The translations under genes and the position numbers were made by a program. Positions 42,542 to 52,485 of a stretch of 57,289 nucleotides of DNA are shown in pieces. This stretch comes from Collimonas sp. OK307. GTDB lineage: Bacteria; Pseudomonadota; Gammaproteobacteria; Burkholderiales; Burkholderiaceae_D. The stretch is taken from NCBI RefSeq assembly GCF_900113705.1, contig NZ_FOQI01000024.1:1-57289 (forward strand). The letters are read 5' to 3'. Positions within the stretch are counted from its first letter, which is position 1. Every line of letters begins with the position of its first letter. The notes under the pieces are model-generated. The model saw only the letters and a list, made by a program, of their open reading frames with translations. It did no database searches and was not told the origin of the DNA.

Positions 42542-43006
42542 CTACTTGCAGATCTGGCGCGGCAGCTGCAGGATCGCTTCGGCGTTCGATGGTGAAAAAC
42601 ACGCGTCAGCCGCTGCGCGATACGGTAGCCACTTGTACTGCAAATGTTCGCGCGGCGCGAGGGTAATCGGAATACCGTTCGGCACCAGCAAGCCAAACAC
42701 ATGCTCAGTATTTTTTGTCACTCCAGGCGCATAGCGATGGCGCCAGACCGGATAAATCTCATACACGTTGGCAACACCCCAGTCGTGCAGATTCGACACC
42801 GGCACTGCGCCTGCTTCGGCGGCCACCACGATGCCGGTTTCTTCCTGCACTTCACGCATTGCCGTCGCGTCCAGAGCTTCTTCCGGAAAATCCTTGGAGC
42901 CGGTTACCGATTGCCAGTAATCCAGCTTATCGGCCCGTTCCATCAACAAGACCTGAAGATCTTCTGTATAAATAACAACCAAAACCGATTCGGGAATTTT
43001 ATACAT
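42542..43006 (-). CDS. nudB: Dihydroneopterin triphosphate diphosphatase (Nudix)
   Basis: Removes pyrophosphate from dihydroneopterin triphosphate in folate synthesis. It is 154 residues with a Nudix box GSKDFPEEALDATAMREVQEE followed by TGI; the spacing between the Gly and the RE pair is one residue longer than the consensus, as in other betaproteobacterial NudB. The start MYKIPESVLVVIYT is typical of NudB. It lies 22 nt from the nuclease-family gene on the same strand and after the aspS terminator. Confidence 0.88.
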   Translation of the reverse strand: MYKIPESVLVVIYTEDLQVLLMERADKLDYWQSVTGSKDFPEEALDATAMREVQEETGIVVAAEAGAVPVSNLHDWGVANVYEIYPVWRHRYAPGVTKNTEHVFGLLVPNGIPITLAPREHLQYKWLPYRAAADACFSPSNAEAILQLPRQICK

Positions 43007-43103
43007 GCGCTTCTTTTAATATTGCGTGCAGGGTGAAAAAAACAACTTGCCCACCCTGCTTCATTTCAGAAAACACCACTATAAACCGGTTTTGGCCGGA
43101 CAT

Positions 43104-43133
43104 AAAAAAAGCGCGGAAATCCGCGCTTTTTTT
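43104..43133. terminator. Intrinsic terminator between aspS and nudB
   Basis: A run of A's, GCGCGG-AAAT-CCGCGC and seven T's form a symmetrical, bidirectional terminator just downstream of the aspS stop on the minus strand and upstream of nudB. Confidence 0.88.
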
Positions 43134-43153
43134 ATGTTGCTTTTACCTGAAAA

Positions 43154-44956
43154 TTAAACCACTTTGGCTTCAGGTGCGCGCAAACGGATATGTAATTCTT
43201 TCAATTGCTTTTCGTCCACAGCCGATGGCGCATGCGTCAACAGACATTGCGCGCGCTGGGTTTTCGGGAAGGCGATGACGTCGCGAATCGATTCGGCGCC
43301 GCACATCATGGTCACGATACGATCCAGACCGAACGCCAGGCCGCCATGCGGTGGCGCACCGTATTGCAAAGCGTCGAGCAGGAAGCCGAATTTGAGTTGT
43401 GCTTCTTCGGCATCGATCTTCAAGGCGCGGAACACCTTGCTCTGCACATCGGCACGGTGGATACGGATCGAACCGCCACCCAGTTCCCAGCCGTTCAAGA
43501 CCATATCGTAGGCCTTGGCGATAGCCTTGCCCGGATCGGTTTCGATGAAATCTTCGTGGCCGTCTTTCGGCGAAGTGAACGGATGGTGCAAGGCGTTCCA
43601 GCGATCGCCGTCTTCATCGTATTCGAACATCGGGAAATCAACCACCCACAATGGGCGCCATGTATCGTCGAACAAACCGACTTTCTTGCCGAAATCGCTG
43701 TGGCCGATCTTCACGCGCAACGCGCCGATGGCGTCGTTGACTACCTTGGCCTTGTCGGCGCCGAAGAAAATCAGGTCGCCGTCTTCCGCACCGGTTTGTT
43801 CGAGGATCTGCGCCAGCGCTGCGTCGTGCAGGTTCTTGACGATAGGCGATTGCAAACCGTCGCGGCCCTTGGCTTTTTCATTGACCTTGATGTAAGCCAG
43901 CCCCTTGGCGCCGTAGATCGCCACGAACTGGGTGTAGGCATCGATCTCGGAACGCGGCATGGCGGCGCCGCCTGGCACGCGCAGGCCAACCACACGACCG
44001 TTTTCCATATTCGCCGCACCGGAAAACACCTTGAAATCGACATCTTTCATCACTGCGGTCAGATCGGTGAAGGCAAGCTTCACGCGCATGTCCGGCTTGT
44101 CCGAACCGTACAGTGCCATCGCCGTAGCGAAATCCATCACCGGGAACGGGTTAGGCAAGTCGATATCCAGCGCGTTCTTGAACACCAGGCGGATCATGCC
44201 TTCGAACATGTCGCGGATTTCCTGTTCCGACATGAAGGAAGTTTCGCAGTCGATCTGGGTGAATTCAGGTTGACGGTCGGCGCGCAGATCTTCGTCGCGG
44301 AAGCATTTGACGATCTGGTAGTAACGGTCGAAGTTGGCCACCATCAGCAACTGCTTGAACAATTGCGGCGACTGCGGCAGCGCAAAGAACTGGCCGGCGT
44401 TGACGCGCGAAGGCACCAGGTAATCACGGGCGCCTTCCGGGGTCGACTTGGTCAGCATCGGTGTTTCGATATCGATGAAGCCGTTAGCATCGAGGAACTT
44501 GCGCACCTCCATCGTCACCTTGTAACGCAGGCGCAGGTTGTTTTGCATTTGCGGACGGCGCAGGTCCAGCACGCGGTGCGTCAGGCGAGTGGTTTCGGAC
44601 AGGTTTTCGTCGTCCAGCTGGAACGGCGGCGTGACCGACGGGTTCAGCACTTCCAGTTCATGTGCCAGTACTTCGATCTTGCCGGATTTCAGGTTGCTGT
44701 TGCCGGTGCCGTCAGGGCGCAAGCGCACCACGCCAGTGATACGCAGGCAAAACTCGTTACGCACTGCTTCCGCGTTCTTGAATACTTCGGCACGGTCCGG
44801 ATCGCACACCACCTGCACCAGGCCTTCGCGGTCGCGCAGGTCGATGAAAATGACGCCGCCATGATCGCGACGACGGTGCACCCAGCCGCACAGGCTGACG
44901 GTTTGGCCGAGAAGTACCTCAGTGGTGAGGCCGCAGTATTGGGTTCGCATGGACAT
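43154..44956 (-). CDS. aspS: Aspartyl-tRNA synthetase
   Basis: Charges tRNA-Asp (possibly also tRNA-Asn in bacteria that use the amidotransferase route). It is a 600-residue bacterial-type class IIb synthetase. The N-terminal OB fold ([20 protein letters not shown]), class II motif 2 ([20 protein letters not shown]), the GAD insertion and motif 3 ([15 protein letters not shown]) are all seen. It is between the DUF502 gene (upstream) and a terminator. It cannot be told by eye whether it is the discriminating form. Confidence 0.98.
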   Translation of the reverse strand: MSMRTQYCGLTTEVLLGQTVSLCGWVHRRRDHGGVIFIDLRDREGLVQVVCDPDRAEVFKNAEAVRNEFCLRITGVVRLRPDGTGNSNLKSGKIEVLAHELEVLNPSVTPPFQLDDENLSETTRLTHRVLDLRRPQMQNNLRLRYKVTMEVRKFLDANGFIDIETPMLTKSTPEGARDYLVPSRVNAGQFFALPQSPQLFKQLLMVANFDRYYQIVKCFRDEDLRADRQPEFTQIDCETSFMSEQEIRDMFEGMIRLVFKNALDIDLPNPFPVMDFATAMALYGSDKPDMRVKLAFTDLTAVMKDVDFKVFSGAANMENGRVVGLRVPGGAAMPRSEIDAYTQFVAIYGAKGLAYIKVNEKAKGRDGLQSPIVKNLHDAALAQILEQTGAEDGDLIFFGADKAKVVNDAIGALRVKIGHSDFGKKVGLFDDTWRPLWVVDFPMFEYDEDGDRWNALHHPFTSPKDGHEDFIETDPGKAIAKAYDMVLNGWELGGGSIRIHRADVQSKVFRALKIDAEEAQLKFGFLLDALQYGAPPHGGLAFGLDRIVTMMCGAESIRDVIAFPKTQRAQCLLTHAPSAVDEKQLKELHIRLRAPEAKVV

Positions 44957-45010
44957 ATTCAGTTTTTCGCAGTTCAGATGTTGTAGATATTAATTAGATA
45001 TAAATGTGGC

Positions 45011-45652
45011 TCAGGCCGGGCCACTGCCTGGCGGCGAGTCGACGACCAGCTTCCTGTCGGGCTGCTGCTCAGGCGCGACCACACCCATTGAAACAATGTA
45101 CTTCAAGGCTTCATCCACGCTCATGTCGAGTTCAATGGTGTCTGCGCGCGGCAGCATCAGGAAGAATCCGGAAGTCGGATTCGGCGTAGTCGGCACATAC
45201 ACGCTGACATAATCGCCGGCCAGATGGTTTTTTACGTCACCGCCCGGAATCCCGGTCAGGAAAGCAATCGTCCACGATCCTTCGCGCGGGTATTGCACCA
45301 GCAAGGCTTTGCGGAAGGCATTGCCGGACGATGAAAACAAGGTATCCGACACTTGCTTGACGCTGGAATAGATCGAGCTGACTACCGGAATGCGCGTCAG
45401 CACCGCTTCCCACACCGACACAATCTGGCGGCCGATGAAATTGCGTGTCGCCAGGCCGGTCAGGAAAATCACCAGCAAGGTCAGGATCGTACCGAGCCCG
45501 GGAATATCATGCCCCAGCAGCGCTTTCGGCCGCCATTGTTCCGGCAGCAGCAGCAGCGACTGATCCATCGTGCCAATGATCAGATTCAGCACCCATAGCG
45601 TGATAGCCAGGGGGACTAAAACCAGTAGACCGGTGATGAAATATTTACGCAT
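45011..45652 (-). CDS. DUF502 membrane protein
   Basis: A 213-residue inner-membrane protein of the DUF502 family. The first helix is in YFITGLLVLVPLAITLWVLNLI and the second in GLGTILTLLVIFLTGLATRNF. The cytoplasmic or periplasmic remainder has the family stretches IPVVSSIYSSVKQVSDTLF, KALLVQYPREGSWTIAFLTG and VYVPTTPNPTSGFF. Its function is unknown; it is usually next to aspS and fmdB in Betaproteobacteria, as here (54 nt before aspS). Confidence 0.92.
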   Translation of the reverse strand: MRKYFITGLLVLVPLAITLWVLNLIIGTMDQSLLLLPEQWRPKALLGHDIPGLGTILTLLVIFLTGLATRNFIGRQIVSVWEAVLTRIPVVSSIYSSVKQVSDTLFSSSGNAFRKALLVQYPREGSWTIAFLTGIPGGDVKNHLAGDYVSVYVPTTPNPTSGFFLMLPRADTIELDMSVDEALKYIVSMGVVAPEQQPDRKLVVDSPPGSGPA

Positions 45653-45736
45653 GGCTTTCTTTGTGGGACAACGCGTACCATGTACGCGCGCCTGGTTTTC
45701 AACTTGCTGAAATTACTTCGGTGACCCTGAACGACC

Positions 45737-46072
45737 TTACGTCGCGGCAGCTGGCGTGCTGCTAGCTGCTGCTGATGGCGTTGCTGCCGGCGCCACTGCA
45801 GCGGCCGGAGCGGCTGTAGCTGTTGCTGCAGGTGTGCTACCGGCCGCTGCCGGCTCAGCCGCGCTTACCGGCGGCACTGTCGCACCTGCGCCACCACGGA
45901 AATCGGTCACGTACCAGCCAGTGCCTTTGAGCTGGAAACCAGCTGCAGTCACTTGCTTCTTGAACTCGGCTTTGCTGCACGTCGGGCAGACCGTCAGCGG
46001 CTCATCGGACATCTTTTGCAGTACATCTTTGGCAAAACCACAGGCTTCGCAGCGATACGCATAAATCGGCAT
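45737..46072 (-). CDS. FmdB-family zinc ribbon protein
   Basis: A 111-residue protein. The first 60 residues are the FmdB/CxxC regulatory domain: MPIYAYRCEACG and VCPTCSK give the four Zn-binding cysteines, followed by FKKQVTAAGFQLKGTGWYVTDF. The rest (about 66-111) is a low-complexity Ala/Pro/Thr/Ser tail of variable length. ATG 46072 has GGAG seven bases upstream. It is first of the fmdB-DUF502-aspS set. Function unknown; it was named for a regulator of formamidase but has no proven role. Confidence 0.92.
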   Translation of the reverse strand: MPIYAYRCEACGFAKDVLQKMSDEPLTVCPTCSKAEFKKQVTAAGFQLKGTGWYVTDFRGGAGATVPPVSAAEPAAAGSTPAATATAAPAAAVAPAATPSAAASSTPAAAT

Positions 46073-46217
46073 GGTGAAACTCCGCAAATATCTTACAAAA
46101 CCCTGAATTATAAAGGTTTTTTCGAGTATATACGGGCTTAGTGCGGGCTTGTGGCGGTGGCGCCATGAATTGGCGTCACCATTGTCATTTTTATATCAGA
46201 CAAACAGTGTCGTCGAA

Positions 46218-47279
46218 TTAACGTGCGCGGATCTCAGTCCAGATGCGGTTGATGGCGCGTCGTTGCTTGCTGTTCAAGTCTTTCAGCATCTCCAGCTTGG
46301 AGAAACCTGCCTTGTCCGGGAAAATCGCCGGGTTGTTGGCGATTTCAGGCTTGATGTACCTGGCGGCATCGGCGTTCGGATTGCCGGAACCGATCAGATT
46401 GCTGAGCTCGGCGGCATTCTTGCCATCCAGCATGAAATTGATGAACTTGAGCGCCAGGTCTGGCCGCGGCGCCGCTTTGTGGATCACCATGCTATCCAGC
46501 GCCAGTACCGCGCCCTCTTTCGGCATGGCGTGGCGGATATGGAATTTGCGGCCGGCTTTCTGGGCATCGACATCGGCCTGGAAGATATCATTCGAATAAC
46601 CGTGCGCCAGCCAGATATTGCCGACCGTTAATTCCTTGATATAACTGCTGCCGTTGAACGCCGCCCAGTAGGGTTTAGCCTTGAGGATCACATCCTTGGC
46701 TTGCTGCCAGTGCGCCTCGTCGGTATCGTTGGCGGAATAGCCCAGGTATTTGAGGGCCGCCGCCATCAGTTCATTGGCGGAATCCAGCACGGTTACCTTG
46801 CCTTTGATCTTGACCAGGATCTTGGGATCGAAAATCGCCGCCCAGCTATCGACCGGAATTCCCAGTTCCTTCATCTTTTGATCGTTGTAACCCATCAGCG
46901 TCACGGTGTAAGCATAAGGTACGGAATACTTGTTACCCTTGTCGAAATCGGTGTTCAGGTAAGCCGGATTGACGTTTTTCAGGTTCGGCAACTGGCTTTT
47001 GTCGAGCGGCAGCAGGGCTTGTTGCTTGATCAATGCATCCAGCGCATTGCCGGTCGGCACGATGATGTCGTAACCCTTGGCGCCGGCGGCCAGTTTGGCC
47101 AGCATTTCTTCGTTATCACCATAATATGTCTGCACCACCTTGCATTTGCAGAAGGCTTCGAAACGCTGCACGGTTTCCGGCGCAATGTAATTATTCCAGT
47201 TATACAAGCGTAATTCATCGGCAGCCTGGGCCGAGATGCTGGCAAACAAGAGAGTCGCGACGGTGAGCAGTTTTTTCAT
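46218..47279 (-). CDS. Polyamine ABC transporter substrate-binding protein (PotF/PotD type)
   Basis: Periplasmic binding protein for putrescine or spermidine, 353 residues with a signal peptide (MKKLLTVATLLFASISAQA). The mature part starts DELRLYNWNNYIAPETVQRF; the segments GYDIIVPTGNALDALIKQQ and SVPYAYTVTLMGYN line the ligand cleft. WNNYI and the acidic positions fit polyamine binders. It is last in an operon whose first gene is the ATPase; the usual enterobacterial order has the binding protein first. Which polyamine it binds cannot be told by eye. Confidence 0.9.
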   Translation of the reverse strand: MKKLLTVATLLFASISAQAADELRLYNWNNYIAPETVQRFEAFCKCKVVQTYYGDNEEMLAKLAAGAKGYDIIVPTGNALDALIKQQALLPLDKSQLPNLKNVNPAYLNTDFDKGNKYSVPYAYTVTLMGYNDQKMKELGIPVDSWAAIFDPKILVKIKGKVTVLDSANELMAAALKYLGYSANDTDEAHWQQAKDVILKAKPYWAAFNGSSYIKELTVGNIWLAHGYSNDIFQADVDAQKAGRKFHIRHAMPKEGAVLALDSMVIHKAAPRPDLALKFINFMLDGKNAAELSNLIGSGNPNADAARYIKPEIANNPAIFPDKAGFSKLEMLKDLNSKQRRAINRIWTEIRAR

Positions 47280-47303
47280 GGCAATCCTGATAGGCGGACG
47301 AAA

Positions 47304-48086
47304 TTACGAGGAACGGATGGCGTTTGGCGCCAGCTTGGAAGCGATGATTATAAGCAGCAGGGTCAGACCCATCAATAAGGTAGAGACTGCATTTACTTCC
47401 GGCGTGACGGCAATCTTGATCATGGAATAGATCTGCAGCGGCAAAGTCGAGGCGTTGGCGCCGGCGGTAAAGAAGGTAATCACGAAATCGTCGATCGATA
47501 AGGTGAACGCCATCAGAGCCCCCGCTACCACGCCCGGCATGATCAGCGGCAGCGTGACCAGGCGGAACGCCTGCATCGGCGTCGCGCCGCAATCGCGCGC
47601 CGCTTCGGTCAGGCTTTCATCCATGCCAGACAGGCGCGAGCGCACCACAATCGCCACAAAACCTATGCAGAACGCGATATGTGCCAGGGCGATCGAGACC
47701 AGTCCCAAGGTGATATTGAGCATCACAAAGAAAATCAGCAGCGACACGCCGACCAGGATTTCCGGGATCGCAATCGGTGTCAGCACCAGCAAAGGCAGCA
47801 ATTTCAGCTTGTAGCGATGCATGGCAAAACCAGCCATGGTGCCCAGCAATGTAGACGCGGCGCTGGCGACCAGCGCGATCATCAAGGAATTACCGGCGGC
47901 TTTCAGCATCTCGTCGTTATGAAACAGCTTGCGATACCAATCCAGCGTGAAGCCGACCCACTCGGCATTGAGTTGCGAGTCGTTGAAGGAGTACACCACG
48001 ACGATGATCAACGGCACGTACAGGAAAGCGTACACGGCCAGCGCTACCAGCCACAAACCCAGCGGACGTCGGATTACTTTAGTCAT
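47304..48086 (-). CDS. potI: Polyamine ABC transporter permease (PotI type)
   Basis: A 260-residue inner-membrane permease with six predicted transmembrane helices. The EAA loop for docking the ATPase is seen as LTEAARDCGATPMQAFRLVTLP. Its start overlaps the stop of the PotH-type gene by 4 nt (ATGA). It pairs with PotH to form the translocation pore. Confidence 0.9.
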   Translation of the reverse strand: MTKVIRRPLGLWLVALAVYAFLYVPLIIVVVYSFNDSQLNAEWVGFTLDWYRKLFHNDEMLKAAGNSLMIALVASAASTLLGTMAGFAMHRYKLKLLPLLVLTPIAIPEILVGVSLLIFFVMLNITLGLVSIALAHIAFCIGFVAIVVRSRLSGMDESLTEAARDCGATPMQAFRLVTLPLIMPGVVAGALMAFTLSIDDFVITFFTAGANASTLPLQIYSMIKIAVTPEVNAVSTLLMGLTLLLIIIASKLAPNAIRSS

Positions 48087-49009
48087 GCGGTTCTCCTCGG
48101 TTTGGCTACCAGCACCGCAATGCCGGCGGCGACCAGGGCCGCCACCGTGAGGACGATGGACAACACGCTGCCGAACGGCCAGTCGCGGGTTTCGAGGAAT
48201 TGCTGTTTGATTACGTTACCTATCATGTCGCTACCGGTACCACCCAGGATGTCAGACACCGCAAAAATCCCCAGCGCCGGGATGAAGACCAGTGCCGCAC
48301 CGGCGTAGACGCCGGGTAAGGATAGCGGGAAAGTGATGCGCCAGAAACGCTGCCAGGCCGAAGCTCCCAGATCCTGTGCCGCGTCGACCAGGGCCGGATC
48401 GTGCTTTTCCAGATTGGCGTACAGCGGCAAGACCATGAACGGCAGGTGCACATAGACCAGGCCGACGATCACCGAGAACGCCGTAAACAAGAGGCGCACC
48501 GGCTCGATCCCGGCTAGTCCCAACACATAGTTGACGGCCTGGGTCAGGCCGGATTGCGGGCCGAGGATAATCATCCAGGCATAGACGCGGATCAGGAAGT
48601 TGCTCCAGAACGGCAGGATCACCAGCAGGATCAGCAAGTCGCGGTATTTCTTGGGACTGCGCGCAATCAGCAATGCCAGCGGATAAGCCATCAGCAGGCA
48701 GCAGAAAGTGGTGATCACTGCGTACATCAGCGACTTCAGGAAGATCGCCGTGTAGATGAAATCGGAAGTAAAGCGTTGAAAATTCTCCAGCGTCAGGTTC
48801 AGCTTGCCGGCCTCGTCGAAGACCGGCGCCAGGCCGCCGTAGTCGCCGGCATAACGGATCGACGCGAACACCATGATCAGGCTGGGGATGGCAAAGAACA
48901 GCAGCAGATAGAACAGCGGCGGGCCGCTGATCAGCCAGCGCGCCATGCGACTGCGTTTCGCTGCGGCGTCAGACAGCTTCTTCGCTGCCTCGTTGGCAAC
49001 CTTACTCAT
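48083..49009 (-). CDS. potH: Polyamine ABC transporter permease (PotH type)
   Basis: A 308-residue inner-membrane permease with six or seven transmembrane helices, first in WLISGPPLFYLLLFFAIPSL. The EAA loop reads LVDAAQDLGASAWQRFWRIT. The ATG at 49009 overlaps the end of potG by 8 nt; the longer open frame upstream is only a shadow of potG. Ends overlapping potI. Confidence 0.9.
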   Translation of the reverse strand: MSKVANEAAKKLSDAAAKRSRMARWLISGPPLFYLLLFFAIPSLIMVFASIRYAGDYGGLAPVFDEAGKLNLTLENFQRFTSDFIYTAIFLKSLMYAVITTFCCLLMAYPLALLIARSPKKYRDLLILLVILPFWSNFLIRVYAWMIILGPQSGLTQAVNYVLGLAGIEPVRLLFTAFSVIVGLVYVHLPFMVLPLYANLEKHDPALVDAAQDLGASAWQRFWRITFPLSLPGVYAGAALVFIPALGIFAVSDILGGTGSDMIGNVIKQQFLETRDWPFGSVLSIVLTVAALVAAGIAVLVAKPRRTA

Positions 49010-50087
49010 ACAGGAAATGCCCCGCATCGAATTGCCAGGCGATATCCACCGTATCGCCGACTTCAAAGAATTTGGCGCGGCCGGCCGCCGAGTTCGCCAG
49101 CAAGGCCTCGATCGTGGTGCCGCCCTCGGTCTGTACGATGTAGACGGTGACGTCGCCCAGATACAACAACTCTTTGACGAAACCCTTGAAGTGGTTTTCG
49201 GCGGTGTCGGTGCCGATCTCGGCGCTGATGTGGATTTTTTCCGGTCGCAAAGCCAAGGTGCCTTTACGGCCGACCGCGGCCTCTGGCGGAACCGCGCTCT
49301 TGACCAGGCCGAGGCCGGGTACGTCAAGCTTCATGGAAGCGCCGTCGACACTGGCAATCGCGCCGTCCAGCAAATTACAGGTGCCGATGAAGTCGGCCAC
49401 AAAACGGGTGCGCGGATAACTATAGATGCGTGAAGGCTCGTCCAGCTGCTCGACATTGCCGCGGTTCATGACCGCGATCCGGTGCGACAGCGCCAGCGCT
49501 TCGCCTTGATCGTGGGTGACATAGACGAAAGTGATGTCGACTTCTTTTTGCAAATTGATCAACTCGATCTGCATCTGCTCGCGTAATTTGGCGTCCAGCG
49601 CTGACAATGGCTCATCCAGCAACAGCAGCTTGGGGCGCGACACCAGCGCCCGGGCGACCGCAACCCGCTGCCGTTGCCCGCCTGACAATTCATGCGGGAA
49701 ACGCGCGGCGAAACCGGTCAGGCGCACGTCTTCCAGCGCCTCTTCGACGCGGGTGCGGATCTGGTCGGCCGGCACTTTGGCCATTTTCAGGGGAAATGCG
49801 ATATTGGCCGAGACCGTCATGTGCGGAAACAGCGCATAGTTCTGGAATACGGTACACACCGGCCGATGCTCCGGCGGACTGCCCACCAGGTCGACGCCAT
49901 CCAGCAGGATCTGGCCGGAATCCGGCAGGTCGAAACCGGCAATCATGCGTAGCAAAGTGGTTTTACCGCAGCCCGAAGGGCCTAGCAAAGTAAAGAATTC
50001 GCCGGCTTCAATCGACAGGCTGATATTGTCGACTGCGGCAAAGTCGCCAAAACGACGACTGACATTACGGATTTCGAGCAGCGCCAT
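49002..50087 (-). CDS. potG: Polyamine ABC transporter ATP-binding protein (PotG type)
   Basis: Powers the PotHI permease by ATP hydrolysis at the cytoplasmic face. It is 361 residues with Walker A GPSGCGKTT (36-44), the Q loop in VFQNYALFPHMTV, signature LSGGQRQRVAVARAL, Walker B LLLLDEPLSALD and the H loop VTHDQGEAL. A C-terminal TOBE domain (about 280-355) is typical of the CUT1/polyamine group. First gene of the four-gene operon, 191 nt from the upstream methyltransferase gene. Confidence 0.93.
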   Translation of the reverse strand: MALLEIRNVSRRFGDFAAVDNISLSIEAGEFFTLLGPSGCGKTTLLRMIAGFDLPDSGQILLDGVDLVGSPPEHRPVCTVFQNYALFPHMTVSANIAFPLKMAKVPADQIRTRVEEALEDVRLTGFAARFPHELSGGQRQRVAVARALVSRPKLLLLDEPLSALDAKLREQMQIELINLQKEVDITFVYVTHDQGEALALSHRIAVMNRGNVEQLDEPSRIYSYPRTRFVADFIGTCNLLDGAIASVDGASMKLDVPGLGLVKSAVPPEAAVGRKGTLALRPEKIHISAEIGTDTAENHFKGFVKELLYLGDVTVYIVQTEGGTTIEALLANSAAGRAKFFEVGDTVDIAWQFDAGHFLYE

Positions 50088-50278
50088 ATGTCTTCAGGTC
50101 CAGAGGGCAAAAAACCGCTAATTGTAGCAAGGTGACTGCAATTTATGTGAAAAAAGCCAGCTGACTCTGGCCTCTACCGGCGAACCTCGTAGGGTGGGCA
50201 CATTGTGCCCACGCGTTAACTTACAGCGCGTACATGCTTATTTCCGTGCTGCGCAGTCTTGTACTCCGGTTATCACGG

Positions 50279-50905
50279 TCACGCGCGCCGTCGCCACTCC
50301 ATCCAGCGTTCTTTTCCAACAAACACGGCGATGGAATCGCTCACTTCACGCTCATCGACCAGCTCGAAATCGGCACGCAATAAGCGTTCCAGTTCAGTCC
50401 GGCTGATGCCAAACGGCGGGCCTTTGGGATTCTCGTCGAAAAAGAAGAAGCCAGCCAGAGTGCCGCCTGCCGGCAACAATTCGACCCAGCGGCTGACAAT
50501 AGCGGTGCGTTTAGCCGGCGGCAAAGCGCACAGGAAAGCGCGTTCGTAGATCAGCCCCAGCGGTTGCGGCGGCTGATAGGTAAAAAAATCGGCTTGCAAC
50601 ACGCGTTCCGACCATTTTCCCAGCACCGTGCGCGCTGCGCTCACGGCAGCGTCGGAAAAATCGATTGCGATCACGTCCCAGCCGGCTTCCGACAGCAATG
50701 CGACTTCATAGCCGCTACCGCAACCGGGGATCAGAGTCGCTACCGGCTTGCTGCGGGCCAGGTATTGCTGCAGCGCCTGCGGCACGCCGCCGTTATCCCA
50801 AGGAATGAAATCCTGCTTGAAACGCTCGCTCCAGAAATCCGGATGGGAGGGATCGCGATGGGCAAACTTGGGGATGGCGTCGGGCTTAGGGTCGGATTTA
50901 GTCAT
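50279..50905 (-). CDS. TPMT-type SAM-dependent methyltransferase
   Basis: A 208-residue class I methyltransferase of the thiopurine S-methyltransferase family. Signs: FWSERFKQDFIPWDNGGVPQAL at the start, SAM motif I TLIPGCGSGYEVALLSEAGW, IAIDFSDAAVSAA and YERAFLCALPPAKR. Bacterial members methylate thiols, halides, selenium or tellurium compounds; which applies is unknown. ATG 50905 lies 2 nt after the ubiB stop, so it is very likely cotranscribed with the ubi genes although it lacks a known role in ubiquinone synthesis. Confidence 0.88.
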   Translation of the reverse strand: MTKSDPKPDAIPKFAHRDPSHPDFWSERFKQDFIPWDNGGVPQALQQYLARSKPVATLIPGCGSGYEVALLSEAGWDVIAIDFSDAAVSAARTVLGKWSERVLQADFFTYQPPQPLGLIYERAFLCALPPAKRTAIVSRWVELLPAGGTLAGFFFFDENPKGPPFGISRTELERLLRADFELVDEREVSDSIAVFVGKERWMEWRRRA

Positions 50906-50907
50906 GC

Positions 50908-52485
50908 TCACCACCAAATCATGTGTCCGAAACGGAAATACAGCAGTGTCAACAGCACACCTGCCGCCAGGCCACCGCCGGCATACACCAGCACGCCAAG
51001 CAGATGATTGGTGTGGCGCTGTTCTGCAATCAGCCGCCACATCAGTTCATTGTTTTGCTCGGTCTTCGGCTCCACCACCTGCGTCAGCGCCTGATGCGCC
51101 AGGCGCGGCAGTTGCGGCAACAGCTTGCTGTAGCGTGGCATTTCGATCTTCAACTGCTGGATCAGGCCACGCCAGCCCATTTGCTCGCTCATCCAGCGTT
51201 CCAGATGCGGCTTTGCGGTTTTCCATAGATCGAGCTCGGGATCAAGCTGGCGACCCAGGCCTTCAACGTTGAGCAAGGTTTTTTGCAGCAGCACCAGTTG
51301 CGGCTGCACCTCGACATTAAAGCGGCGCGAAGTCTGGAACAGCCGCAACAGCACCTGGCCGAAGGAGATATCCTTCAACGGCCGGTCGAAGATAGGTTCG
51401 CAACAGGCGCGCACCGCTGACTCCAGTTCATCAACCCGGGTTTCCTTCGGTGCCCAGCCGGATTCGATATGGGCTTCCGCCACGCGTTTGTAATCGCGCT
51501 GGAAAAAAGCCAGGAAGTTTTGCGACAGGTAATCTTTGTCGAAATCGTTGAGCGTACCGACGATGCCGAAATCAAGTGCGATGTAACGGCCGAAGGTGGC
51601 CGGCGCAACCGACACCAGAATATTTCCGGGATGCATGTCGGCATGGAAAAAACCGTCGCGAAATACCTGGGTGAAAAAAATCTCGACACCGTCACGCGAT
51701 AGCTTGCCGAGATCGACACCGGCATCGCGCAGGCGATCCAGTTGCGAAATCGGAATGCCGTGCATGCGCTCCATCACGATCACCGACGATGAGCAATAGT
51801 CCCAATACATTTCCGGCACTACCAACAAATCGGAGTCGGCAAAATTCCGGCGCAGCTGGCTGCCGTTAGCGGCCTCGCGCATCAGGTCCAGCTCGTCATG
51901 CAGGTACTTATCAAATTCTCCGACCACCTCGCGCGCCTTCAGGCGGCGGCCGTCGGCCCACAATTTTTCGACCAGACCGGCGGCAAGATGCATCAGCTCC
52001 ACGTCTTCGTCGATAGACTTCTTCATGCCGGGACGCAGCACCTTGACCGCGACTTCCTTGCCGTTTTTCAGCGTTGCAAAGTGTACCTGCGCAATCGAAG
52101 CCGAGGCCACCGGCACACGTTCGAAGCTGGCGAACAATTCATCCGGATGGGCCTTCAACGATTTTTCGATCTGCGCAATCGCCAGGTCCGAGCTAAACGG
52201 CGGCACCCGATCCTGCAGGCGCGCCAACTCGTCGACCATGTCACCCGGCACCAAATCGCGCCGAGTCGACAGCACTTGTCCGAACTTGACGAAAATCGGC
52301 CCCAACTCTTCCAGTGCCATGCGCAAACGTTCACCCCGCGGTGCCGAAATGTCGCGCCAGAAAATCAGGGTATCGATCAGCTTGGAGATGCGTGGCGTAT
52401 CGAAACCTGACATCGCGATATCGTCCAGACCGTAACGCACAGCAACACGGGCAATCTTTAACAGTCGCAGAAGTTTCAGAATCAT
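50908..52485 (-). CDS. ubiB: Ubiquinone biosynthesis kinase-like protein UbiB
   Basis: Atypical ADCK/UbiB-family ATPase needed for ubiquinone synthesis, at the inner membrane. It is 525 residues with the family-specific KxGQ motif (Lys67-Gln70 in [11 protein letters not shown]). The protein-kinase-like core follows with [18 protein letters not shown] and HADMHPGNI, then two C-terminal transmembrane helices ([20 protein letters not shown]). The start overlaps the ubiJ stop by 4 nt. Central gene of ubiE-Tim44-ubiJ-ubiB. Confidence 0.97.
   Translation of the reverse strand: MILKLLRLLKIARVAVRYGLDDIAMSGFDTPRISKLIDTLIFWRDISAPRGERLRMALEELGPIFVKFGQVLSTRRDLVPGDMVDELARLQDRVPPFSSDLAIAQIEKSLKAHPDELFASFERVPVASASIAQVHFATLKNGKEVAVKVLRPGMKKSIDEDVELMHLAAGLVEKLWADGRRLKAREVVGEFDKYLHDELDLMREAANGSQLRRNFADSDLLVVPEMYWDYCSSSVIVMERMHGIPISQLDRLRDAGVDLGKLSRDGVEIFFTQVFRDGFFHADMHPGNILVSVAPATFGRYIALDFGIVGTLNDFDKDYLSQNFLAFFQRDYKRVAEAHIESGWAPKETRVDELESAVRACCEPIFDRPLKDISFGQVLLRLFQTSRRFNVEVQPQLVLLQKTLLNVEGLGRQLDPELDLWKTAKPHLERWMSEQMGWRGLIQQLKIEMPRYSKLLPQLPRLAHQALTQVVEPKTEQNNELMWRLIAEQRHTNHLLGVLVYAGGGLAAGVLLTLLYFRFGHMIWW

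Noticed and set aside
43205-44986. 593-codon plus-strand frame opposite aspS
   Set aside because: A shadow of the well-supported aspS gene with no recognisable domain; a common effect of GC-rich codon bias.
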